A stretch of 35,377 bases of DNA from Bacteroidales bacterium (lineage in GTDB: Bacteria > Bacteroidota > Bacteroidia > Bacteroidales > UBA932). The position numbers and the translations under genes were made by a program. Below, piece by piece: positions 25,235 through 34,520 of the stretch (its first letter is position 1; each line of letters begins with the position of its first letter). Location: NCBI GenBank assembly GCA_015060245.1, contig SUYU01000016.1, positions 1 to 35,377 of the forward strand, written 5' to 3'. The notes beneath the pieces are model-generated. The model worked only from the letters and a program-made list of their open reading frames with translations. It had not been told where the DNA came from and searched no databases.

Positions 25235-26839
25235 ATGTCAAAAATTGATTTAAGCAAGTACGGTATTACCGATGTAAAAGAGATTGTTTACAATCCATCT
25301 TACGAGACACTTTTTGAGGATGAAACTGCACCTGGCCTTACCGGTTATGAAGCAGGTCAAGTTACAGAGTTGGGCGCTGTCAATGTTATGACAGGCGTTT
25401 ACACTGGCCGTTCACCTAAAGACAAATTCTTTGTAATGGATGATGTATCAAAAGATACTATCTGGTGGACTTCTGAGGAGTACAAAAATGATAACAAACC
25501 TGTTTCTCAAGAGACTTGGAATGAATTGAAAGGCATTGCACAAAAAGAGTTGTCAAACAAGAAACTTTATGTGATGGATACTTTCTGCGGTGCTAACGAG
25601 AACACACGTATTAAAGTTCGTTTCATTATGGAGGTTGCTTGGCAGGCTCATTTTGTTAAGAATATGTTCATCCGTCCTACTGAGGAGGAGTTGGCAAACT
25701 ATGGCGAGCCTGATTTTGTAGTATTGACCGCTTCTAAAGCAAAAGTTGAGAACTACAAGGAACTTGGTTTGAACTCTGAGACTGCAGTTGTTTTCAACTT
25801 AACAGAGAAAATGCAGGTAATCATCAACACTTGGTATGGTGGTGAGATGAAGAAAGGTATGTTCTCATACATGAACTATCTTCTTCCATTGAAAGGCATT
25901 GCTTCTATGCACTGCTCTGCAAACACAAACAAGGCTGGTGAGACAGCAATCTTCTTCGGTTTGTCAGGTACAGGTAAAACTACCCTTTCAACTGACCCTA
26001 AACGCGAGTTGATAGGTGATGACGAGCATGGTTGGGATGACGACGGTATCTTCAACTTCGAGGGTGGTTGCTACGCAAAAGTTATCAACTTGAGCGCAGA
26101 GGCTGAGCCGGATATCTACAATGCAATCAAGAGAAACGCACTATTGGAGAACGTTACAGTTGATGCAAACGGCAAGATTGATTTCAGCGACAAGAGTGTA
26201 ACTGAGAACACTCGTGTATCTTACCCTATCTACCACATCAACAACATTGTAAAACCTGTTTCAAAAGCACCTGCAGCAAAGAAAGTTATCTTCTTGTCTG
26301 CTGATGCATTCGGTGTTCTTCCTCCAGTTTCAATCCTTACTCCAGAGCAGACAAAATACTACTTCTTGTCAGGATTTACTGCAAAATTGGCTGGTACAGA
26401 GCGTGGTATCACTGAGCCTACCCCTACATTCTCTGCATGCTTCGGCGCTGCATTCCTATCACTTCACCCAACAAAATATGGTGAGGAGTTGGTTAAGAGA
26501 ATGGAGAAATCAGGTGCAACTGCATACCTTGTAAACACTGGCTGGAACGGTACAGGCAAACGTATCTCAATCAAAGATACCCGTGGAATCATTGATGCTA
26601 TCCTTGACGGTTCAATCGACAAAGCTCCTACCAAACATATTCCATTCTTCAACTTTGAGGTTCCTACAGAACTTCCTGGCGTAGATCCTAAGATTCTTGA
26701 TCCAAGAGATACATACGCTAATGCTGAGCAGTGGGATGAGAAGGCAAAAGACCTTGCTTCAAGATTCATCAAGAACTTCAACAAGTTCACAGGTAACGAG
26801 GCTGGTAAAGCATTGGTTGCTGCAGGTCCGCAACTATAG
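25235..26839 (+). CDS. pckA: Phosphoenolpyruvate carboxykinase (ATP)
   Basis: The 534-residue enzyme has the full set of ATP-type PEP carboxykinase motifs: T-G-R-S-P-K-D-K-F near residue 57, the kinase loop [11 protein letters not shown] with K248, the metal-binding L-I-G-D-D-E-H-G-W, and [10 protein letters not shown]. It interconverts oxaloacetate and ATP with PEP, CO2 and ADP in the cytoplasm. In Bacteroidales it often runs in the carboxylating direction toward succinate and propionate, conserving ATP; that direction is inference here. The gene stands alone with its own leader and a strong terminator, and its codon choice is visibly more uniform than that of its neighbours, suggesting high expression. 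Confidence 0.97.
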   Translation: MSKIDLSKYGITDVKEIVYNPSYETLFEDETAPGLTGYEAGQVTELGAVNVMTGVYTGRSPKDKFFVMDDVSKDTIWWTSEEYKNDNKPVSQETWNELKGIAQKELSNKKLYVMDTFCGANENTRIKVRFIMEVAWQAHFVKNMFIRPTEEELANYGEPDFVVLTASKAKVENYKELGLNSETAVVFNLTEKMQVIINTWYGGEMKKGMFSYMNYLLPLKGIASMHCSANTNKAGETAIFFGLSGTGKTTLSTDPKRELIGDDEHGWDDDGIFNFEGGCYAKVINLSAEAEPDIYNAIKRNALLENVTVDANGKIDFSDKSVTENTRVSYPIYHINNIVKPVSKAPAAKKVIFLSADAFGVLPPVSILTPEQTKYYFLSGFTAKLAGTERGITEPTPTFSACFGAAFLSLHPTKYGEELVKRMEKSGATAYLVNTGWNGTGKRISIKDTRGIIDAILDGSIDKAPTKHIPFFNFEVPTELPGVDPKILDPRDTYANAEQWDEKAKDLASRFIKNFNKFTGNEAGKALVAAGPQL

Positions 26840-26905
26840 CAAATTCGCTGCATAAGCAGTCTTAAAAATAGAAGACATACTTTTTAGGACGTCTTCATAA
26901 TCTAC

Positions 26906-26943
26906 AAAACCCAGTTAGAAACGCTCTAACTGGGTTTTATTCT
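26906..26943 (+). terminator. Rho-independent terminator of pckA
   Basis: A perfect 14-bp stem (26906-26919 with 26925-26938) with a 5-base loop, core ACCCAGTTAGA, ends in TTTT and continues into a T-rich stretch. The A-run at its other side means it could also stop minus-strand transcripts coming from the hexosaminidase gene. Confidence 0.92.
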
Positions 26944-26973
26944 TTTACATAAGACTTGGAACCATCTATAAAT

Positions 26974-27029
26974 GAATATCAAATCCCCGAAAGAACTGCA
27001 TTAATGTGCAAGTTCCAACGGGGATATTC
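26974..27029. repeat. Imperfect 56-base inverted repeat between pckA and the hexosaminidase gene
   Basis: Outer arms GAATAT...CCCCG (26974-26979, 26985-26989, with a 5-base bulge) pair with CGGGGATATTC at 27019-27029. Inside, GAACT-GCA pairs with TGC-A-AGTTC around a short loop. No T-tract follows on either strand beyond TTTATT on plus. It may be a transcript-end structure for the minus-strand hexosaminidase gene or the trace of a small repeat element. Confidence 0.5.
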
Positions 27030-27064
27030 GTTTATTGAGATACTGTTTGAAATCTTCTCGTTTC

Positions 27065-29395
27065 CTATTTGACTACTATTTCGTCAACAAAGAGAAAGCC
27101 TCTTGAACCGGGTCTCTCATGCCATTGGGGCAGACTTGCAATTGGCTCTGCTACGATTCGCAGATACCTCGCAGATGTTGTGTCAAATGACACCTCATAC
27201 TCTTTGACCTCATTGGGTTCATCAATTGTTTCAGCAGCATATTCTGCTTTTGCAATCTCCTTGAATTGAGATCCGTCGTCAGAAACAAGCACAGTAAGAG
27301 AGGAAGGATTGAATATATCATCATACTTGACCACCACTGCACCAAGAAGCACACTGCTGTAACTCTCTCCCTGCATATCTACTGTTACATCAAATGGAGA
27401 CTCTCGCCATCCGCCCCAGTCACCGCTGCGGTAATTGAAAGTACCCCTGATTCCATCAGTAAGGATAAAAGGAAGGCCATCTTTATAATTGCGGTGCGCA
27501 GTAGTATTTATTGTAACAGATTTTGCCATTGCCTTGTGGCTTTTGAACTCCTTCTGAAAGATTTTTGTATCTGTCCCCTCCTTAAATGCCTTTGCCTTTA
27601 GGGTACATGTTCCTTTTATTGCCACAGGTGCTTCATAAAGTGCAGATTCTTCAGTAGGATTGGTTCCGTCAAGCGTATATCTTACAGGTGTATTACCTTG
27701 TGATTCAAGATTTACATAGATGGTTCCATTCTCGCTCTTTACCGAACCCCTTACATTAAATATATGCTTTGCGTAGTTATATCCTGCCATGTCGTAGATA
27801 TCACACAAATCGTCAATGCTTTCAAGGAATCTTCTCCAGTCTTTATTATCTGCTCTGCACCATTGGACCTCGCTCAGTGCAGCCAGACGTGGAAGCAGCA
27901 TATATTCAAGATGCTCTCCAGTAGTAATGTACTCACTCCACAAGTTAGCCTGAACTCCAAGAATATGCTTCTGCTCCTGAGGTGTGGTTTCGTCGGTACA
28001 TGGTTCGAAAGAGTAGCATTTCTCAACAGGTATATATCCTCCAATTGCCAGAGGCTCATTCTCTTTATCTTCGGTCTGATAAAAATCAAAATAATAGAAT
28101 GAGTTTGGCGTCATTATAACATCATGACCCTTTTTGGCCGCTTTGACACCGCCGTCTGTACCTCGCCATGACATTACAACTGCATTTTCAGCAATATCGC
28201 CTTCAAGAATTTCATCCCATCCAATAATCTTCTTTCCCTTTGCTTGTAGAAATTGCGACATACGTTTCATGACATAACTTTGAAGATAGTGTTCCGCTTT
28301 ATAACCATCTTTATCCTTTAGTCCAAGTTCCTTTATTTTTGCCTGACAGCGGGGACACTTCTCCCATCTCACCTTGGGACACTCATCTCCTCCAATATGG
28401 AAATATTCCGAAGGAAAAAGATCGGCAACCTCTGCAAGCACATCCTCAAGAAAACGCATGGTCTGCTCATTGCCGGCACAGAGAACGTCATCAGCAACAC
28501 CCCACTTGCCCCAAACATCGTATGGGCCTCCTGTGCAACCGAGTTGCGGATATGAGGCCAATGCCGCAAGCATATGTCCGGGAAGATCAATTTCGGGTAT
28601 CACTTGAATTCCTTTGGCTGCTGCATACTCAATTATCTCCCTGATTTGCTCCTGCGAAAACCACATTCCTTCGCCGTATGGAGTGCCGTCATATGTGTCA
28701 CTTTCAAATAGGTGACCTACAAGAGTCTCTTTTCTTATTGAACCATATTGGGTCAATCTTGGGTATTTTTTGATTTCTATTCTCCAACCCTGGTCATCAG
28801 TCAGGTGCCAATGGAGTGTGTTCAATTTGTGTATCTCCATTATGTCGAGGTATCTCTTGACCATATCAATATCAAAGAAGTGTCTTGAAACATCAAGATG
28901 CATTCCTCTGTATCCAAAACGGGGCGAGTCATAGATTTCTGCGCACTGCAGGCTCCATTCAATCTCCTCTGCAGTGTTCTTTCCGTATATCTGCTCAGGA
29001 AGCATCTGTTTGATTGTCTGGATTGCATAATTGAATCCGTTAAGAGCAGATGCCTTTACATCAACACCATTGGAGCGGATTGACAAATTATATGCTTCTC
29101 TGCCGAGTGTAGTGTCAAGAGTAAAGTTAAATCCACACGAAGATATTTTCTTGTCAAGCTGGCTCTTTTGACCGCTTACCGAAGAGAGTTGCTGCGCAAA
29201 TGCATCTATAATTTCCAATGATGTCTCATCAATCAGTGAATCGCAGTGAAATGATGCACCGCTTGCATTGAAGGAGCCTGATTTGATTTCAACACTGTTG
29301 GGATAGGGAATTACACTTATTGAAGTTTCATTCTTTTGTGTACATGCTGCCATTATAAATGCAATGGCAAGGATGATTAATAGATTTCTTGTCAT
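27065..29395 (-). CDS. Beta-N-acetylhexosaminidase lipoprotein, glycoside hydrolase family 20
   Basis: The 776-residue protein starts with a lipoprotein signal ending I-M-A-A-C at residue 18. A GH20 N-terminal domain (about 30-155) precedes the TIM-barrel catalytic domain with R-G-x-H-L-D-V-S-R-H-F-F, the H-W-H-L-T-D-D-Q-G-W motif, and H-I-G-G-D-E-C-P with the catalytic pair D337-E338. An FN3-like or chitobiase C-terminal domain and a final F5/8 type C-like sandwich (from about 625) follow. It should release terminal GlcNAc or GalNAc from glycans by substrate-assisted catalysis, at the cell surface or in the periplasm. It lies 55 bases after a TonB-dependent receptor gene on the same strand, suggesting joint glycan use. 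The fold and active site are clear; the glycan source is unknown. Confidence 0.93.
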   Translation of the reverse strand: MTRNLLIILAIAFIMAACTQKNETSISVIPYPNSVEIKSGSFNASGASFHCDSLIDETSLEIIDAFAQQLSSVSGQKSQLDKKISSCGFNFTLDTTLGREAYNLSIRSNGVDVKASALNGFNYAIQTIKQMLPEQIYGKNTAEEIEWSLQCAEIYDSPRFGYRGMHLDVSRHFFDIDMVKRYLDIMEIHKLNTLHWHLTDDQGWRIEIKKYPRLTQYGSIRKETLVGHLFESDTYDGTPYGEGMWFSQEQIREIIEYAAAKGIQVIPEIDLPGHMLAALASYPQLGCTGGPYDVWGKWGVADDVLCAGNEQTMRFLEDVLAEVADLFPSEYFHIGGDECPKVRWEKCPRCQAKIKELGLKDKDGYKAEHYLQSYVMKRMSQFLQAKGKKIIGWDEILEGDIAENAVVMSWRGTDGGVKAAKKGHDVIMTPNSFYYFDFYQTEDKENEPLAIGGYIPVEKCYSFEPCTDETTPQEQKHILGVQANLWSEYITTGEHLEYMLLPRLAALSEVQWCRADNKDWRRFLESIDDLCDIYDMAGYNYAKHIFNVRGSVKSENGTIYVNLESQGNTPVRYTLDGTNPTEESALYEAPVAIKGTCTLKAKAFKEGTDTKIFQKEFKSHKAMAKSVTINTTAHRNYKDGLPFILTDGIRGTFNYRSGDWGGWRESPFDVTVDMQGESYSSVLLGAVVVKYDDIFNPSSLTVLVSDDGSQFKEIAKAEYAAETIDEPNEVKEYEVSFDTTSARYLRIVAEPIASLPQWHERPGSRGFLFVDEIVVK

Positions 29396-29419
29396 TTCGG
29401 GTTCTTTTCATATTTTTCG

Positions 29420-29427
29420 CAAAGTTA
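29420..29427 (-). promoter_or_regulatory. Possible -7 element before the hexosaminidase gene
   Basis: The complement of 29420-29427 reads TAACTTTG, matching TAnnTTTG, about 25 bases before the start codon. No TTTG lies at the right distance, so it may be a weak internal promoter; read-through from the receptor gene is equally likely. Confidence 0.35.
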
Positions 29428-29450
29428 TACAAAAATATGTGAAGAATAGG

Positions 29451-31793
29451 TCAGAACAGAACTGTAATCCCTAAAGTCGGCACTATACTTCCCGCCTCTT
29501 GCGGAATATATTTCATCAGATACTGCTGCTCTTCGTAAGGAGAATCACCGTTTACAATGACGCCTGTACTCATAAGGGCATCCTGCTGCGTTAACTTGCT
29601 TCCAAGGATATTCTGCAAGTCAATGTACATGCCAAGAGACCATTTTGTGAAATAGAACCATTTGTCTACCCTAACATCAATTTGCGCAAAACTTTTCAGG
29701 CGTAAGGTATTGTACTTGGAGTAGTCAGGATAAGCCTTGCCCTGTTTGTCCCAATTAACTTTAAGTGAAGATTTTTCAATGTCATAAGGAGTATATGGAG
29801 CGCCCCCCACAAGGCTAAATTTGGCGCCTGCACTCCAATTGTTCCTGAAGTTATAAGTGCCTCCACAATTTACAATAAACCTGTTGTCCCACGCAGAAGG
29901 ATAATACAAACCATTCATGCTTTGATACTCAGATTTATACAGTGTTACAGAGCCTGTTAAATTCAATTTTTCGGCAATTTGAAGCCTCAATGATGCCTCA
30001 AGACCATATGCTCTGCCCCGTGCAACGCTTTCAACCATTTCGTTCCCTGTTATTCCATAATCGTTCCCCTTGCAAGCCAAAGGAATGCCATCAGATATAG
30101 AAAGTGGCATATCCCTGTAAATTTTATAGAAACCTTCAAATCCAATAACAAGAGATTTTGAGGGATTCCATTTCAGGCCAACCGAGTTCTCAAATAGTTT
30201 CATATACCCAATGTCTGAATTAACATGATTACCATCTTCTGTATACCCCAGGACCGTCAATGGCGGTAACTGATAATATATGCCTGAACTTGCATTGAAT
30301 GTCAATTGCGGCAGAGGCGAGTATGATAAAAGGATTCGTGGCGAGACTCTTTTCCAGAAACGGCTCATCTCAGATGAGAAGGTGCTGCCATCACACTTGA
30401 TACCCAAACGTGCAGTAAAGGTGTTGTCGGGAGCCGAATATGTAGAGGAGGCATACAAGGAGTAGTTCAAAAGGTTCAAATCAGATCTGCTCAACAGATC
30501 AGCATTATTGTACCACATCAAGTTCATGTTTATTCCCGACAAAAATCGCCATCTTCTTCTGCCTGTCTCATCCTCTATCCTCACAGTGAATCTCCTTTCG
30601 TGTGAGCGTATGTCATACATCAGATTCTCAAGAGAAGAGTTGTCATTATTCAGATATTTGAAATTTCTATTGTAGTAGAGGCTGTAACTTATTGCCGCAT
30701 TAACTCTATTTTTATTTCCGTAATGGGTATAAGAGGCCCCAACAGTATATGTATTCTGCTCAATTACCGGAAGATAACTCAGCATATACTCCACCTCCTC
30801 TCCTTTTTCATCAGTATTGAGCCTCATTCTGTCAATTGCTCCAATTGCCATGAATATTATCTCATCCTTTGGAGAAAGCCTGAACTTTAACTTAACCTGC
30901 CCATCCAGATAATTGGGCAAAAACGGCAATCCAAGAAATTTAAAGAGAAATTGGAGGTATGACTCTCTTATAGAGAAGAGATAGGTTGTCCTGTCTCCAA
31001 TGTGTCCACTGCCGCTCAAACCAACCTCAGATGCTCCAAGAGTTGCCTTGAGAGTGTTGTTGTACGGATCTCCGTTTTTGAGCCTTATATCCATAACAGA
31101 TGAAAGAACACTCGTGAATTGCACCGGAAGCGCTCCCGTATAAAAGTGTACCTGCTCAATCAGGTCTGCATTGATGATTCCTACTGGCCCTCCTGATGCT
31201 CCTTGAGTAGAGAAATGGTTTATATTTGGGATCTCTATACCATCAAGGTAAAAGGCATTCTCACTTGGGCCTCCTCCTCTTACAATCAAATCATTCCTGT
31301 AACCTACGGGTGAAAATGAGACACCGGGATATGATCTTATAACCCTTGATATATCTCTGTTGCCGCCGGGAATTCTCTCAATGTCGCCTACTCCAATTAT
31401 CTGTTTTGAAGGTCCTGAATCTTTGCTTCTCTCCAGTAGAGTGCTCCTTACAGTAACTCCCTCAAGCATTGAAATATCCTCATCCATAAAAATTTCAATG
31501 AAATAGTTTGATGAAGCAAGCAGAAATTCGGGAGATACCTCATTTATATATCCTATGCACGATGCCTCAAGCATCATCACCCCCGGAGGAGCAGATTCTA
31601 TCAGAAAAAATCCTGTAGAGTCAGATACGGCATAATGCTCATGTAGCCCTTTGATGTATATTGTAGCATATCCAACCGGTTCTCTAGTATTTGAAGAGAG
31701 AACTCTTCCCTTTATGTCAAATCTCTGCTGCGAATAAATATGCCCCGTTGAAACTACAATCAACAGGGCAATAATCTGTAAAGGCCTGTTCAT
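29451..31793 (-). CDS. TonB-dependent outer-membrane receptor with carboxypeptidase-like N-terminal domain
   Basis: The 780-residue protein has a cleavable signal (about residues 1-21, ending I-Y-S-Q). A carboxypeptidase-D regulatory-like domain follows (F-D-I-K-G-R-V-L...P-V-G-Y-A-T-I-Y-I-K-G), then the plug (D-I-S-R-V-I-R-S-Y-P-G-V, then D-L-I-V-R-G-G-G-P-S-E-N-A-F-Y-L-D-G-I-E-I-P-N) and a long beta barrel. The final residue is phenylalanine, as usual for outer-membrane barrels. At 780 residues it is shorter than SusC-type receptors (about 1000), and no SusD-like partner is encoded, so it belongs to the non-SusC group. The substrate is unknown; the hexosaminidase downstream suggests an amino-sugar glycan or a related ligand. 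It starts 52 bases after propeller gene D. Confidence 0.92.
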   Translation of the reverse strand: MNRPLQIIALLIVVSTGHIYSQQRFDIKGRVLSSNTREPVGYATIYIKGLHEHYAVSDSTGFFLIESAPPGVMMLEASCIGYINEVSPEFLLASSNYFIEIFMDEDISMLEGVTVRSTLLERSKDSGPSKQIIGVGDIERIPGGNRDISRVIRSYPGVSFSPVGYRNDLIVRGGGPSENAFYLDGIEIPNINHFSTQGASGGPVGIINADLIEQVHFYTGALPVQFTSVLSSVMDIRLKNGDPYNNTLKATLGASEVGLSGSGHIGDRTTYLFSIRESYLQFLFKFLGLPFLPNYLDGQVKLKFRLSPKDEIIFMAIGAIDRMRLNTDEKGEEVEYMLSYLPVIEQNTYTVGASYTHYGNKNRVNAAISYSLYYNRNFKYLNNDNSSLENLMYDIRSHERRFTVRIEDETGRRRWRFLSGINMNLMWYNNADLLSRSDLNLLNYSLYASSTYSAPDNTFTARLGIKCDGSTFSSEMSRFWKRVSPRILLSYSPLPQLTFNASSGIYYQLPPLTVLGYTEDGNHVNSDIGYMKLFENSVGLKWNPSKSLVIGFEGFYKIYRDMPLSISDGIPLACKGNDYGITGNEMVESVARGRAYGLEASLRLQIAEKLNLTGSVTLYKSEYQSMNGLYYPSAWDNRFIVNCGGTYNFRNNWSAGAKFSLVGGAPYTPYDIEKSSLKVNWDKQGKAYPDYSKYNTLRLKSFAQIDVRVDKWFYFTKWSLGMYIDLQNILGSKLTQQDALMSTGVIVNGDSPYEEQQYLMKYIPQEAGSIVPTLGITVLF

Positions 31794-31845
31794 CGTGACT
31801 ACAATTTTCTTGTAAAACAGATGAACATATAAATTGTTGAAGCGG

Positions 31846-33051
31846 TTATTTCATAGTGACTTTTACAAGTACAGGATTGCTCTCTTCAGTCAGTTTTGAG
31901 GCAACTTCCTTCATCTGTTCCGACTCTGATATTTCGGCATAATCCATAAAGTCAATGGCATCAAAAAATGCATACATACATTTCCCGACAGAAAATTCAG
32001 GCAAGAACGGTGCCCCTCCATCAATGTCATTGGTCATGCCCTGCAATCCATATTTAGTGTCAAATTTGGGAATGTAGGTTTTTCTGGTAGATTTATCATA
32101 GAAGAAACAAGCATAAGACCTTGCTACTTTAGTATTTTTATTACGCAGGTTTGCAAAGTCATCTTTAGGATATGAAAAACTCATTATCAGAAGTTTATCA
32201 TTTGAAACAGATGGATAATAATCGCCAAAGATCAATTTTTGCGTAAAATCATCCGATTTGAGTTTCTGTTCATATTTTCCGCAATCAAGCCTGAAAGCAG
32301 GCCTCATATTGAGGTCAAAGTCATAAGAGAAGATTGTATCAGAGGAGATATTCAAGACATTGAAAGAGTCACTGAATTGGTCCATTTTTGAATGGTACAC
32401 TATCTTGAACTCACCCAATTGGGCAACCATGGGGGCTCCAATGCGTGCAGATTTTATTTCATTGCCTTGAAGGTCAAAAAGTATGAGTTTGTCGTAGTTT
32501 TCAGATTCATTCACGAAATTGCCCTTTACAGCAAAAATACCCTTGCCCAGGTAAAAAAGTCTTGAATAACTATTTGCTCCAAGAGCCTCGATTGATATTT
32601 TGCCAACCCATTTTCCATCAAGTGTATATCTTTTGACCTCTTTTTGGCCAAGTACGGCTATTCCGCCGTTGCCGTCGTTTTCAAATTCAAAATCAAACAG
32701 TGCCGAATACTCTTCGGGACCATTGCCTTCACGGTTGAAAGTGCCCAAATATTCTCCTTCAGAATCAAAAGAATATACACATCGTTCTCTTTGCGAAGCA
32801 ATATATATATTTGAATCAAATATCATAAAATCTGACTGATTGCCGTCCATAATTGATTCTGAAGATGTTTCAAGTGGAATATACTCGATATCTGACGCAT
32901 AATTGCTCAAAAGAATATCCCGGTTATTCTCCACTGCATCTTCAAACTTCAGTTCTGAAATTGAATTTTCTGAAGTTCCTTGGCAAGAAATAATGAGAAG
33001 TAGAAACATTGTCAGGAATGATAATTTCTTTATTCTTGCATTAAGTGTCAT
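31846..33051 (-). CDS. 6-bladed beta-propeller lipoprotein D
   Basis: The 401-residue protein has a lipoprotein signal ending L-I-I-S-C at residue 23. It is a diverged relative of A-C: D-I-E-Y-I-P-L-E-T near the front, F-N-R-E-G-N-G-P-E-E-Y in the position of the R-G-x-A-K-N-E-Y block, and the tail M-T-N-D-I-D-G-G-A-P-F-L-P...K-L-T-E-E-S-N-P-V. The G-x-G-P-x-E-Y form is the more usual one in this family, so A-C look like a local branch. It precedes the TonB-dependent receptor and hexosaminidase genes and is probably cotranscribed with them from the promoter at 33086. It may be an accessory surface protein of the receptor; that is inference. Confidence 0.82.
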   Translation of the reverse strand: MTLNARIKKLSFLTMFLLLIISCQGTSENSISELKFEDAVENNRDILLSNYASDIEYIPLETSSESIMDGNQSDFMIFDSNIYIASQRERCVYSFDSEGEYLGTFNREGNGPEEYSALFDFEFENDGNGGIAVLGQKEVKRYTLDGKWVGKISIEALGANSYSRLFYLGKGIFAVKGNFVNESENYDKLILFDLQGNEIKSARIGAPMVAQLGEFKIVYHSKMDQFSDSFNVLNISSDTIFSYDFDLNMRPAFRLDCGKYEQKLKSDDFTQKLIFGDYYPSVSNDKLLIMSFSYPKDDFANLRNKNTKVARSYACFFYDKSTRKTYIPKFDTKYGLQGMTNDIDGGAPFLPEFSVGKCMYAFFDAIDFMDYAEISESEQMKEVASKLTEESNPVLVKVTMK

Positions 33052-33085
33052 AATTCAATAATATTTAAAATGTTATTGTCATATG

Positions 33086-33093
33086 CAAATATA
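33086..33093 (-). promoter_or_regulatory. Probable -7 element for the propeller D-receptor-hexosaminidase set
   Basis: The complement of 33086-33093 reads TATATTTG, a full match to TAnnTTTG. The -33 region is T-rich (TTTTTTG at a slightly short distance, CTTTAA at about 20 bases). The leader would be about 30 bases. Confidence 0.55.
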
Positions 33094-33178
33094 TGAAAAT
33101 ATATTCAAAAAATTAAAGTTTGGCGGAACATTTGGACGTCCTATTTTCTTATACTTCGCTAATTATCAATGTTATAGT

Positions 33179-33250
33179 TCATCCATTCAGCGCTTTTTGC
33201 ATCGCGTCCTTGGCGTCGGTTTTGGCTTTTTCGGTGAAGTCGATGTTGGG
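33179..33250 (-). pseudogene. Possible relic of the C-terminus of a lost gene
   Basis: On the minus strand a 23-codon open stretch follows two consecutive TGA codons and ends at TGA (33179-33181). It encodes D-F-T-E-K-A-K-T-D-A-K-D-A-M-Q-K-A-L-N-G as its last residues. The segment is GC-rich and its amphipathic, alanine/lysine-rich reading looks like a genuine protein end, unlike the A/T-rich DNA directly to its left. There is no start codon, so it would be a decayed remnant. A chance reading cannot be excluded. Confidence 0.3.
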
Positions 33251-33297
33251 TCATCACTCTTCGTGGTTTACACTGAAGAAAGTGCAAAATGGCACAT

Positions 33298-34515
33298 CTA
33301 TATCAGCCCCATATCCTTGACTGTTGAGGTAAGTTCGGCCGTGTTGGCAACATCAAATTTCACAAGGAGTTTCTTGCGGTACCACTTCACGGTTTCCGGG
33401 CTGAGGCCCAGACAGTCGGCGATTTGCGGTGTGGTATAGCCTTTGGTAAGCAACTCAAGTATCTCTTTTTCACGCTCAGATACTTGCGGCAGTCTGTCGT
33501 CGGATGCCGGCTGTCCCATCTCTTGAATGGTTTCTTCCAGAACGGCCGACACTTCGGCATGTTCTTTCCGGGAACGACGAAGCATCCTTCCAATCAGCAG
33601 GACCGCCAGCAGAAGCAGCAGGAGCAGGATTGCCCCGCCGCCCAAAAGCATCATCTGCCGCCGCTGGGCAAGCAGCGCCGCCGACATATACTTGTAATTC
33701 TCTTTGGTGAAGGTCAGTTCCTCTTTGTCATGGGCCGAAAAATACGCATCGGCCTGATGCAGATACCGGAGAGCATTCCAGGTCTTCCCATCTTCCATAT
33801 ACACCCGCCCGAGACCTTTCTGGGCAATGGCCACTATGAGTGAATCTCCCTGCGCATACGCCAAGGCCTTCTCATAGGCCTGGGAGGCTTTCCGAAGTTC
33901 CCCCTGCTCCACCCAGATTTCACCTATGTTATAATAGAGGATGGCATTGCTTTGGTTCCACCCATACTTGTCAAAGATAGCGCCGGCTTTCCTGTACCAA
34001 TTCATGGCCTGCGGGATGGAATCCATCATGTAGTAAAGATTGCCGATTGCTCCGTAAAGGGCCGACCGTGTGTCGTCCACATCCCTTTCCGAATATCCAT
34101 CCGGTCTGGTCGGTGAGGTGGCGCCGCCGGCCATCCTTCCCACTGCCCCGAGCGCCTTCCGGTAATAGACCATGGAACTGTCGAACTGCTCGGAAGACCA
34201 GAAACATTGCCCCAGATATCGGTATGCATCGGCATTGGCCTCCTCCCAGCCCCTGGGTTCAGAGATGGAAAGCGCCTTGCGTGCATAGAACACGCATTTC
34301 TCGCTATTCAAGGCACTGTAGCCCAACATAAGGTCCCGAAAGGCACGGTTCAGATTTACCAGTTCCTCTGTCGATGCCAAATCTATGGCATCGGGGACCC
34401 AGCGGGAGACAGCGCGCTCAAGCGAATCAAGGTTATGACCGCGGTGATCGTTGTATGCAAAAACGTAGATGCTTGACAGGAGTGTCAGTAATAATATGAT
34501 ACCGATTTTTCTCAT
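33298..34515 (-). CDS. Membrane-anchored TPR regulator with C-terminal LuxR-type HTH
   Basis: The 405-residue protein has a signal sequence (about 1-20, ending V-F-A), then four or so TPR units (about residues 90-275, for example Y-R-Y-L-G-Q-C-F...S-M-V-Y-Y-R-K-A-L). One strong membrane helix (about 289-312, leucine-rich) leads through a short basic/coiled linker to a LuxR-type HTH at about 343-402 (S-E-R-E-K-E-I-L-E-L-L, P-Q-I-A-D-C-L-G-L-S-P-E-T-V-K-W-Y). The topology predicted is periplasmic TPRs and cytoplasmic DNA-binding domain, a one-component membrane regulator known in Bacteroidota. The gene is GC-richer than the bulk of the window. A TAnnTTTG element at 34521-34528 lies so close that the transcript would be nearly leaderless. 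Confidence 0.88.
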   Translation of the reverse strand: MRKIGIILLLTLLSSIYVFAYNDHRGHNLDSLERAVSRWVPDAIDLASTEELVNLNRAFRDLMLGYSALNSEKCVFYARKALSISEPRGWEEANADAYRYLGQCFWSSEQFDSSMVYYRKALGAVGRMAGGATSPTRPDGYSERDVDDTRSALYGAIGNLYYMMDSIPQAMNWYRKAGAIFDKYGWNQSNAILYYNIGEIWVEQGELRKASQAYEKALAYAQGDSLIVAIAQKGLGRVYMEDGKTWNALRYLHQADAYFSAHDKEELTFTKENYKYMSAALLAQRRQMMLLGGGAILLLLLLLAVLLIGRMLRRSRKEHAEVSAVLEETIQEMGQPASDDRLPQVSEREKEILELLTKGYTTPQIADCLGLSPETVKWYRKKLLVKFDVANTAELTSTVKDMGLI

Positions 34516-34520
34516 AACTG

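Noticed and set aside
33083..33439. Plus-strand open frame of 118 codons
   Set aside because: It overlaps the promoter of propeller gene D and the coding end of the TPR-LuxR gene on the other strand, crosses the compositional break, and shows no family pattern.
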